13,717 nucleotides of DNA from Alphaproteobacteria bacterium (lineage in GTDB: Bacteria > Pseudomonadota > Alphaproteobacteria > SMXP01). A model generated the notes under the pieces. It was given only the letters and a program-made list of their open reading frames with translations. It was not told where the DNA came from and did no database searches. Position 1 is the first letter of the stretch. Each line of letters begins with the position of its first letter. Positions 7,291 through 13,446 of the stretch are shown one piece after another. Made by a program: the position numbers and the translations under genes. The stretch spans positions 1 to 13,717 of the forward strand of contig SMXP01000149.1 in assembly GCA_004356335.1 (NCBI GenBank). Direction: 5' to 3'.

Positions 7291-7398
7291 CTAGACCACG
7301 TTCACAATTCATTGAGTCAGGGAACGGGGGTCTAGATTTGTTGTTGGTCGCGCATTCGAACCCAAAAACCGCGTACACTTTTTGTGAATGCGCTCTAG
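7291..7398 (+). repeat. RIME-like two-hairpin repeat, copy D, between convergent genes
   Basis: This 108-base copy starts CTAGACCACG and ends GCGCTCTAG. Hairpin 2 has outer arms GCGCATTC/GAATGCGC and inner arms CAAAAA/TTTTTG, where most copies have GGAAAA/TTTTCC: a compensated change. It begins seven bases after the MFS stop, and its last CTAG gives the TAG stop of the nitrile hydratase accessory gene on the other strand. With hairpins readable from both sides, it could act as a bidirectional terminator. Confidence 0.88.
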
Positions 7399-7742
7399 TG
7401 ATCGTGGCCGTGAGGTCGCGCGGCGAAGCTATCGGCGCGGATTTGAATCTCATCGGCCTGAAAAAAGCCCTTATGGGCCAGCAATCGTTCGAACGCTGCC
7501 GCCCACCGCTCATAATAGCTCCAGTCTTCTTCGGCATGATCCGCCCCATCCCAAATCCGGATTTCGTCGATCAATAACTGCCGAAACTCCTCCCAATCGA
7601 ACATCCCCGCTTCATGCATCGCCATGGTGATGCCGAACAATCGGCTTTCCCAGGGTTCTTCAAACACAAGCTCACCGTTCGAACGAGGCGGAGCCGCCGG
7701 TCCTTCCGTATCAAGAACATCTGCTGGATTTTGGTCGGCCAT
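7395..7742 (-). CDS. nitrile hydratase accessory protein (P14K-like, beta-subunit N-terminal homologue)
   Basis: This 115-residue protein has an FEEPWESRLFGITMAMHEAG stretch (27-46), then a W/Y-rich helical part (DWSYYERWAAAFERLL). The pattern matches the N-terminal half of nitrile hydratase beta subunits and the small accessory proteins encoded after alpha subunits. In characterised cobalt enzymes such proteins bind the alpha subunit and deliver the metal. The C-terminus ends RPHGHDH, which could bind metal. A GGGAGG ribosome site precedes the ATG, and it lies 16 bases after the alpha stop, so co-translation in one operon is likely. Its own TAG stop is contributed by the adjoining repeat. 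Confidence 0.85.
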   Translation of the reverse strand: MADQNPADVLDTEGPAAPPRSNGELVFEEPWESRLFGITMAMHEAGMFDWEEFRQLLIDEIRIWDGADHAEEDWSYYERWAAAFERLLAHKGFFQADEIQIRADSFAARPHGHDH

Positions 7743-7758
7743 TTTGAACGCCTCCCAT

Positions 7759-8358
7759 CTAACCCTTATCAGGCAAAGTTACATTGGCGACGCCAATCAT
7801 TGCGTCGCGCATGATGAGTGGAATAAGTTCTTCCTCAGAAAGGGATTCGGAGCCGGCGGGCCGCTGGGGCAAAATCATGTATCGAATTTCGGCACTGCTA
7901 TCCCACACACGAATCGTGACGTCGTCCGCAAGGTCGACACCCATTTCGGCAAGAACCTTGCGCGGTTCGCGCACGACACGCGCGCGATAGGCCGGCGATT
8001 TGTACCAAGTGGGGGGCAGGCCCAAAACGGACCACGGATAGCAAGAGCACAAGGAGCAGACCACCACATTGTGCTCCTTCGGCGTATTTTCGATCACTTG
8101 CACATTATCGCCTACAGTTATGCCCAGCTCGCTGATCGCCGCCGCCGCATCCTGCAAAAGCCGGGACTTGAAATCGGGATCGATCCAGGCGCGTGCGACC
8201 GCCTTGGCGCCGTTTAGTGGGCCCACATCTTGCTCGAAATGCTGAATCACTCTGTCTACCGCAACCGGATTGATTAGCCCCCTCTCTTCCAATAGGGATT
8301 CAAGCGCTTCAACTCTCAGAGAAATTTCAGGTGTTCCGTGTTCGTGTATGGTTTTCAT
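7759..8358 (-). CDS. nthA: nitrile hydratase alpha subunit (catalytic, CSLCSC motif)
   Basis: This 199-residue cytoplasmic subunit binds the catalytic metal and, with the beta subunit, hydrates nitriles to amides. The metal-claw motif CSLCSC is at 101-106. Its second and third cysteines (104 and 106) are the ones expected to be oxidised to sulfinic and sulfenic acid in mature enzymes. Flanking LGLPPTWYKSPAYRARVV and REPRKVLAEMG, and the later RYMILPQRPAG (159-169), are hallmarks of the family. Ser at position 102 is typical of iron-type enzymes (cobalt types usually have Thr), while YPW directly after the motif recalls cobalt types. Length is normal. A GGAGG site lies seven bases before the ATG. 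The beta gene lies upstream and the accessory gene downstream. The metal used is not settled by sequence. Confidence 0.95.
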   Translation of the reverse strand: MKTIHEHGTPEISLRVEALESLLEERGLINPVAVDRVIQHFEQDVGPLNGAKAVARAWIDPDFKSRLLQDAAAAISELGITVGDNVQVIENTPKEHNVVVCSLCSCYPWSVLGLPPTWYKSPAYRARVVREPRKVLAEMGVDLADDVTIRVWDSSAEIRYMILPQRPAGSESLSEEELIPLIMRDAMIGVANVTLPDKG

Positions 8359-8378
8359 GATCTATCCTCCGGCGTGTT

Positions 8379-8483
8379 CCAGAGCACGTTCGCTTTATTT
8401 GGAATCGCGAAAACGCTCTAAGTCCTTATTTTATCACCCATTCGGACGGAAAACCGGGTCCACTTTTCCTGAATGCGCTCTAG
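8379..8483 (+). repeat. RIME-like repeat, copy E, inside the nitrile hydratase operon (chimeric hairpin 1)
   Basis: This 105-base copy starts CCAGAGCACG and ends GCGCTCTAG. Its hairpin 1 looks chimeric. The 5' arm AGAGCACGTT is the type seen at 9322-9427, but the 3' arm AAAACGCTCT is the type at 2342 and 5602, so pairing is imperfect. Hairpin 2 has arms CATTC/GAATG and GGAAAA/TTTTCC. On the minus strand it starts one base after the beta stop and ends just before the alpha ribosome site. Confidence 0.87.
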
Positions 8484-8484
8484 C

Positions 8485-9141
8485 TCACGCGGCCTCTAGG
8501 TAACTTTCGAAAAGATCGAGACGCAGAACCGTCCCCGGTTCCGCCGTGTCGCCCCATAGTTCCGCGCCGTCAAACTCGACCGAATAGACATATTGGGGAT
8601 TCTCGCCTTGCTCATGGGCAATCGTGTCGGCAAACACCATGGCCGGATGAACTTTCTTGATCACGCCGCGACGGCACCGCGCATAGGCCGGTAACCGTGT
8701 GTGCCCCGCCGGCTGATGATTGCGCGTGATGATCGCCTGGCCTTCGCCATAACGCGGCGGATGATCAACCTCACGAACAGCGTCTATGCCGCGCAACGGA
8801 CGACGTTGAGGAGGTGGTGCGTCGCCATCCGCCACTTTTTGGACGGCCGCGCCATTCATATAATCCTCAAGCTCTCCTTCCGCCAGAACATCCTCTTCCT
8901 TAAGCATCATTTCGAATGTCGCAAGCCAACGGCCAAAATAACCATTTTGAAAATAGCTGACCGGATCCAACCGCTCCGACCGGTGCCGCGCCGCGTCGAC
9001 ATTCGGTCCACGCCGCCCACCGAACGTCAAACACATGCCGAACACCCGGCCCTCCCAACGTTCGTGGAAGACGGGTTCATCCTGTTCGACCTCAACTTTG
9101 CCAAAACCGTGTAAACCACCTAGATCATGAATGCCGTTCAT
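8485..9141 (-). CDS. nthB: nitrile hydratase beta subunit
   Basis: This 218-residue protein begins MNGIHDLGGLHGFG, the family's classic N-terminus. Next come HERWEGRVFGM and a helix with ARHRSERLDP (Arg52, in the position of the conserved arginine that contacts the oxidised cysteines of alpha), then YFGRWLATFEMML. The C-terminal domain has GHTRLPAYARCRRGV (146-160) and YSVEFDGAELWG (186-197), the usual SH3-like barrel. It pairs with the alpha subunit to form the active site and substrate channel. Full length, with both halves present, argues against thiocyanate hydrolase, whose two subunits split this protein. AGAGGTGAT precedes the ATG. It is the first gene of the operon; no promoter is visible before the repeats upstream. 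Confidence 0.95.
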   Translation of the reverse strand: MNGIHDLGGLHGFGKVEVEQDEPVFHERWEGRVFGMCLTFGGRRGPNVDAARHRSERLDPVSYFQNGYFGRWLATFEMMLKEEDVLAEGELEDYMNGAAVQKVADGDAPPPQRRPLRGIDAVREVDHPPRYGEGQAIITRNHQPAGHTRLPAYARCRRGVIKKVHPAMVFADTIAHEQGENPQYVYSVEFDGAELWGDTAEPGTVLRLDLFESYLEAA

Positions 9142-9167
9142 GGCATCACCTCTTCAAATTCCAGGTC

Positions 9168-9325
9168 TTAGGGTCTTTCCGGTTTTGATGGAATCAAAAC
9201 CTAACCCTAAGTTGTTGTTTTGTCGTGTTTCCGGACGGAAAACCGGTGTCCGTTCATCCCTTCAATCGATCCACCGGATCGATTGACCTTGGCAAGGTCG
9301 GTCTTCACTCCTGGAAACACTCTAG
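9168..9325 (+). repeat. RIME-like repeat, copy F (long variant)
   Basis: This 158-base copy starts TTAGGGTC and ends ACACTCTAG. Hairpin 1 has arms TTAGGGTC/ACCCTAA with inner GGTTTTGAT/ATCAAAACC. Hairpin 2 has outer arms GTGTTTCC/GGAAACAC. The extra segment matches that of the copy at 2342-2498: perfect palindrome CAATCGATCC (9263-9272) and GGATCGATTG (9276-9285), then a perfect GACCTTG/CAAGGTC dyad. It overlaps the next copy by its final CTAG. Confidence 0.88.
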
Positions 9326-9427
9326 AGCACGTTCACAAAAGATGGAATCACTAACGTGCTCTAGGTCTTTGTTTTGTCGCGCATTCGAACCCAAAAACCG
9401 CGTACACTTTTTGTGAATGCACTCTAG
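9322..9427 (+). repeat. RIME-like repeat, copy G (tandem with F)
   Basis: This 106-base copy starts CTAGAGCACGTT and ends GCACTCTAG. Hairpin 1 has arms AGAGCACGTT/AACGTGCTCT. Hairpin 2 has arms GCATTC/GAATGC with inner CAAAAA/TTTTTG, the same compensated pair as at 7291-7398. The terminal 15 bases at each end are imperfect inverted repeats of each other. Confidence 0.88.
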
Positions 9428-9473
9428 ATCTCCAATTATATGACATACATTGCCCGATCGACCAAGCCGCCGA

Positions 9474-11054
9474 TCACTCCTGCAACCGGGACAAAAGAAA
9501 GGAAGCCGCTTGTTGTGGTGACGCGCCATCGAGATCGACCCGGCGATTGGCTTCGCGCATCAACTCATCATCGATCGCGTTGATCAAGGGCGTCAATGTT
9601 TCGATAAGATTCGAGGATTCCGCCGCTTGGGGGGACAACATGAGTATGGCATCATAGGGCGGAAAAGCCTGGGCCGGATCGTGCAATGTGACCAAATCAT
9701 AAGCCGAAATGCGCCCATCTGTTGTATAGGCACCGATCACATCCACCTCGCCGTCGCGCACGGCTCCGTACATAAAGGTCGAATCCATACCCCGCGTCGA
9801 CATAGCGCCCAGTCGGTAAATATCGCGCACACGAATCCATTCCGGCCGGCTAAAAAACTCCGGGTCCCCGCCAATCGAGAGGCGGTCCGCATGGCGAGCT
9901 AAATCATTTATGGATCGGATAGAAAGTTTTCTTGCGACGTCGCGACGCATGGCAAACCCATAAGCATTTTCGAAACCGAGCCGCCCAAGAACCAGGACCT
10001 TGTGATTGGTAAGCAGATAGGAAGCCACATCTATGAACATGGCGGATCGCGCTATGGGTTCCCCTTGCTTCATAATCGTCGTCCAAATCGTGCCGGTATA
10101 ATCCACATAGAGATCGACCTGGTTGTTGCGCAACGCATCAAAAAGAATGGTCGATCCCATATTCTGGATTGTTTCGACGGTCGCCCCTTGAGCTTCCAAT
10201 TGCCGTTTTAAAACCTGCGCTAAAATAAACTGCTCGGTAAAAGTTTTCGCACCGACCGTAGGGCGCACGCCCACGAGGGATAACGGCTGATCGGACGGCG
10301 CTTCAATCGGCAGCTCAACCGTGCCGTTAGATATCGGCAAGACGCGGGCGCGTTGTTGAAACATCATGGGCGCCAGCCCGCCGACCAGCACAATGACCAG
10401 CCCCAACCCCGCAGCCCAACCGAGATTCTTGCGCCGTTCGCGCGCTGCCTGTTCAGCCAGGCGAATGAGTTGATCGAGCACAATCGCCAACATCGCAGCA
10501 AATACACAACCGAACAGAAGCGAAACCGAGTTGCGGGTTTGCAGGCCCGTAAAGATATAATTGCCAAGGCTCGGCGCGCCCACTAGGGTCGAAAGCGTTG
10601 TCGTTCCTACAACCCAAACTGTGGCGGTGCGAATGCCCGCAATAATGACCGGAGCGGCAAGCGGCAGCTCGACCCGGAACAATCGTTGCCGATCGGTCAT
10701 GCCGACGCCTTGCGCCGCTTCGACCATGGCGGGATCCACTTCGCCGATTCCGGTGACGGTATTTCTTAAAATGGGCAGGATGCTATAGAGCATCAGCGCC
10801 AGAAAGGCCGGTAGAAAGCCAATCATGCCACCGAGAATAGGCACCATCAGAGCAAGCAGTGCCATACTCGGAATGGTTTGAACAAGACTTGCCAGTGTTA
10901 ACACCGGTCCGCTCCAACGACTTGATCGGGAGGCCAATACACCTAAAGGAATGCTGATAAGAATGCCGACAGCAAGCGCACTCATCGATAACAACAGATG
11001 GCCGCCCAAGAGCTGCGGCAACTCGTTGATGCGTTCTTGTAGATTAATCCCCAT
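9474..11054 (-). CDS. fused ABC permease/substrate-binding protein, osmoprotectant (QAT) type
   Basis: This 526-residue protein is in two parts. Residues 1-205 are a ProW/OpuB-type permease with five to six membrane segments and the ATPase-contact motif EAAQGVGMTDRQRLFRVELP (112-131). A further membrane segment (about 212-231) leads to a periplasmic OpuAC/OpuBC-like binding domain (about 262-526) with GAKTFTEQFIL (268-278), YVDYTGT (316-322) and YTTDGRI (443-449). Such fusions occur in Gram-positive and some proteobacterial importers for betaine, choline, carnitine or ergothioneine. Ligand specificity is not readable here. Its ATG overlaps the end of the ATPase gene by 11 bases, implying coupled translation and one complex. 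Confidence 0.92.
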   Translation of the reverse strand: MGINLQERINELPQLLGGHLLLSMSALAVGILISIPLGVLASRSSRWSGPVLTLASLVQTIPSMALLALMVPILGGMIGFLPAFLALMLYSILPILRNTVTGIGEVDPAMVEAAQGVGMTDRQRLFRVELPLAAPVIIAGIRTATVWVVGTTTLSTLVGAPSLGNYIFTGLQTRNSVSLLFGCVFAAMLAIVLDQLIRLAEQAARERRKNLGWAAGLGLVIVLVGGLAPMMFQQRARVLPISNGTVELPIEAPSDQPLSLVGVRPTVGAKTFTEQFILAQVLKRQLEAQGATVETIQNMGSTILFDALRNNQVDLYVDYTGTIWTTIMKQGEPIARSAMFIDVASYLLTNHKVLVLGRLGFENAYGFAMRRDVARKLSIRSINDLARHADRLSIGGDPEFFSRPEWIRVRDIYRLGAMSTRGMDSTFMYGAVRDGEVDVIGAYTTDGRISAYDLVTLHDPAQAFPPYDAILMLSPQAAESSNLIETLTPLINAIDDELMREANRRVDLDGASPQQAASFLLSRLQE

Positions 11055-11841
11055 GGAATGAAGTCCGTCCGTCGCCCGGCTTTTTCAACAGATGTTCGAG
11101 CCGTTCTACCTGGCGCAGCGGTGTACTCATAAGAGAAGAGATGTAAGCATCTTTGGGAGAGGTTAGCAGATCGCGCGGCGATCCCTCTTGGACAATCCGG
11201 CCATATCGCATCACGATGATTCGGTCGGCCAGCAACAAAGCCTCGGTCATATCGTGAGTCACCAGTACCGCCGTCAGGTTCAAATCTTTTTGAATTTGCT
11301 TGAATTCTTTTTGCAGCGCGTCGCGGGTCAGCGGGTCCAACGCACCAAATGGTTCGTCCAACAACATAATGGACGGGCCGCCGGCAAGGGCGCGTGCGAA
11401 GCCCACTCGCTGTTGCTGACCCCCTGACAGTTCTTCCGGCAAGCGATGTTTAAACTGATCTGGAGGCAGATGAACCAGTTCAAGCAATCTATCCACTTGC
11501 GCGTCAGTGCGCTGCCGGTCCCAACCGAGAAGTTGCGGCGTCACGCCGACATTTTCTCCGACGGTCAAATGCGGGAATAGTCCAATGCCTTGAAAGACGT
11601 ATCCAATGGAGCGCCGTAAACTGACCGCATCGATTGATTGTGCGTTCCGGCCATTGACGAAAATCGTACCCGAACTCGGCTCAATGAGTCGATTGATCAT
11701 TTTGAGAGTTGTGGTTTTACCACAGCCCGATTCACCAAGCAGCACGACCAATTCACCAGCACGCGCGACAAGGTTGACCTTATCCACTGCAACGACGTCA
11801 TTGTCGTAGGTTTTGCAAAGATTATCGAGCTTAAGAACCAT
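11044..11841 (-). CDS. ABC transporter ATPase, glycine betaine/osmoprotectant (ProV/OpuA) type
   Basis: This 265-residue cytoplasmic ATPase has Walker A GESGCGKT (36-43), Q-loop Gln84 in YVFQGIGLFPHLTV, signature LSGGQ (138-142), Walker B IMLLDE (158-163) and switch His196 in THD. The VFQGIGLFPHLTVGENV stretch is characteristic of the quaternary-amine (ProV/OpuAA) ATPases. It lacks the C-terminal CBS pair that senses ionic strength in OpuA-type proteins, so osmotic gating by that route is unlikely. The start codon lies one base after the symporter stop (TGA-C-ATG) with no strong ribosome site, so translation is probably coupled. It energises the fused permease/binding protein encoded next. 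Confidence 0.95.
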   Translation of the reverse strand: MVLKLDNLCKTYDNDVVAVDKVNLVARAGELVVLLGESGCGKTTTLKMINRLIEPSSGTIFVNGRNAQSIDAVSLRRSIGYVFQGIGLFPHLTVGENVGVTPQLLGWDRQRTDAQVDRLLELVHLPPDQFKHRLPEELSGGQQQRVGFARALAGGPSIMLLDEPFGALDPLTRDALQKEFKQIQKDLNLTAVLVTHDMTEALLLADRIIVMRYGRIVQEGSPRDLLTSPKDAYISSLMSTPLRQVERLEHLLKKPGDGRTSFHGD

Positions 11842-11842
11842 G

Positions 11843-13321
11843 TCACTGCGCCGCCAAAAGAAATGGCATAAAAACCATCACCACTAGGGTAATGACGATC
11901 ATACCAATAATGTTGAGTAAAAATCCCGCCCGTATCATCTGCGGTATGGTGACATGACCGGAACCGAACACGATAGCATTGGGCGGCGTCGCTACCGGCA
12001 ACATGAAGGCGCATGACGCGGCAAGCACCGCCGGGGCGGCCAATTGAAGAGGTGGTAAACCGATTTGTACGGCAATGGCCGCAACAACCGGAAGAAAAGC
12101 AGCAGTGGTTGCGGTGTTGCTGGTCAGTTCGGTCAAGAAGATCACCAATCCGACGACGCCCATAACAATAACGATAGCCGGGAACGCACCGAGCGCCGAT
12201 AATCCACCGCCCAGCCAAGCCGCCAAGCCGGTGGTATTGATCGCATTGGCTAGACTCAAACCGCCGCCAAACAGGATCAAGATATCCCAAGGGGCCCGTT
12301 TGGCCCAATCCCAATTGAGCAGGAAATCACGTTTGCCCGTCCCGGCAGGTGTCATGAACATCATCAGTGCACCGAATATGGCAATACCTGTATCCGATAA
12401 TTGTGGCAAGCCCAGAGCGCCTGCCAGCACGGGGCGGAACACCCATAACAGGGCGGTCATCACAAAGATGGCCGCAACCCTTTTTTCAGGCACACTTATC
12501 GCGCCAAGTTTTTGTATCTCTTCGGCAATCAAAAGTGCGACGGCTTCACCTCTATCGGCCTGATGAGGAATCCGATGAGCGAGCAACAACCAGGCCAGCG
12601 CCAGCATGATGATGCTGGTGGGCACACCTAACAACATCCACTTAGCGAAGCCCAATTCAATGTTGTAGGTCTGTTCCAAAAAGCCGGCCAAGAGCGCATT
12701 GGGCGGCGTGCCGACAAGGGTCGCAAGACCGCCGATTGAGGCGCTATAGGCAATACCGAGCATTATCACGAGGGGGAAGCCGTGAAAGACACCTGTGGAT
12801 TCCGATTTGTTGTCGCTTATCAAAGGAATCACCGCCAGCGCCACGGGCAGCATCATAATGGTGGTCGCCGTATTGCTCACCCACATGCTTAAAAAGGCCG
12901 TGACAGCCATAAAACCGCCAAGCAACGCACGGGGTCCGGTGCCGACACGGGCCAGAAAATAAAGCGCCAACCGCCGGTGAAGCGACCATCGCTCGACGGC
13001 AAGGGCAATCAAAAAACCGCCAAGGAAAAGATAGATAAGCGGATTCGAATAGGGGGCGGCGGCGCCACGTATGTCGGTAATCCCCAATATGGGCAACAGC
13101 ACTAAGGGAATCAAAGCCGTTGCCGCCACCGGCAAAGCTTCGCTGGCCCACCATATAGCCATAAGAATGGCCATTGCCGCCGTCCGCCACGCCAAAGGAT
13201 CGAGCCCATTGGGCGTTGGAGCCAACAGCACCGCAATAGCCGCCACCGGCCCCAATATGAATCCGATATGTTGAAGCTGCCGAAAATCCATGTGCCGGTG
13301 TGTCTGACTTTGAGGACTCAT
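11843..13321 (-). CDS. DASS (SLC13) family sodium/carboxylate or sulfate symporter
   Basis: This 492-residue inner-membrane protein has about eleven to twelve hydrophobic segments. Two inverted-repeat halves each carry the family's SNT signature, SNTATTIMMLP from 149 and SNTATTAAFLP from 401. Each is followed by a second conserved element, GTPPN (204-208) and ATPPN (444-448). In structurally studied relatives such as VcINDY these loops bind sodium and the carboxylate. Likely substrates are di- or tricarboxylates, less likely sulfate. It is the first gene of a three-gene transport operon. ATG at 13321 is the first in-frame start and lacks a strong ribosome site; ATG at residue 11 is an alternative. 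A RIME-like repeat lies 19 bases upstream. Confidence 0.93.
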   Translation of the reverse strand: MSPQSQTHRHMDFRQLQHIGFILGPVAAIAVLLAPTPNGLDPLAWRTAAMAILMAIWWASEALPVAATALIPLVLLPILGITDIRGAAAPYSNPLIYLFLGGFLIALAVERWSLHRRLALYFLARVGTGPRALLGGFMAVTAFLSMWVSNTATTIMMLPVALAVIPLISDNKSESTGVFHGFPLVIMLGIAYSASIGGLATLVGTPPNALLAGFLEQTYNIELGFAKWMLLGVPTSIIMLALAWLLLAHRIPHQADRGEAVALLIAEEIQKLGAISVPEKRVAAIFVMTALLWVFRPVLAGALGLPQLSDTGIAIFGALMMFMTPAGTGKRDFLLNWDWAKRAPWDILILFGGGLSLANAINTTGLAAWLGGGLSALGAFPAIVIVMGVVGLVIFLTELTSNTATTAAFLPVVAAIAVQIGLPPLQLAAPAVLAASCAFMLPVATPPNAIVFGSGHVTIPQMIRAGFLLNIIGMIVITLVVMVFMPFLLAAQ

Positions 13322-13340
13322 AAGGAAGACTTTTATTGAT

Positions 13341-13446
13341 TTAGGGTCTTTCCGGTTTTGATGGAATCAAAACCTGACCCTAAGTTGTTGTTTTGTCGTG
13401 TTTCCGGACGGAAAACCGGTGGCCACTTTTCCTGGAAACACTCTAG
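13341..13446 (+). repeat. RIME-like two-hairpin repeat, copy H
   Basis: This 106-base copy starts TTAGGGTC and ends ACACTCTAG. Hairpin 1 has arms TTAGGGTC/GACCCTAA with inner GGTTTTGAT/ATCAAAACC. Hairpin 2 has outer arms GTGTTTCC/GGAAACAC and inner arms GGAAAA/TTTTCC. It lies in the 5' leader or promoter region of the symporter operon. Confidence 0.9.

Larger units (their letters stand above)
9142..9473. other. spacer between transport operon and nitrile hydratase operon
   Basis: About 330 bases are almost filled by two adjoining RIME-like repeats (9168-9325 and 9322-9427). Only 26 bases separate the repeats from the beta-subunit start. The nitrile hydratase promoter must therefore lie within the repeats or in the 46 bases beyond them, or the operon is read through from the transporter genes. 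No clear promoter was identified. Confidence 0.55.

Noticed and set aside
7624..8217. 197-codon plus-strand frame opposite the nitrile hydratase genes
   Set aside because: It crosses two well-supported genes on the other strand and shows no protein-family pattern.
7395..9141. Thiocyanate hydrolase instead of nitrile hydratase
   Set aside because: The beta subunit is full length with both halves in one protein; in thiocyanate hydrolase they are separate subunits.
393..13446. CRISPR array or phage attachment repeats as explanation for the recurring sequences
   Set aside because: Copies are dispersed, about 105 bases long, with internal hairpins and no regular spacers or cas genes.
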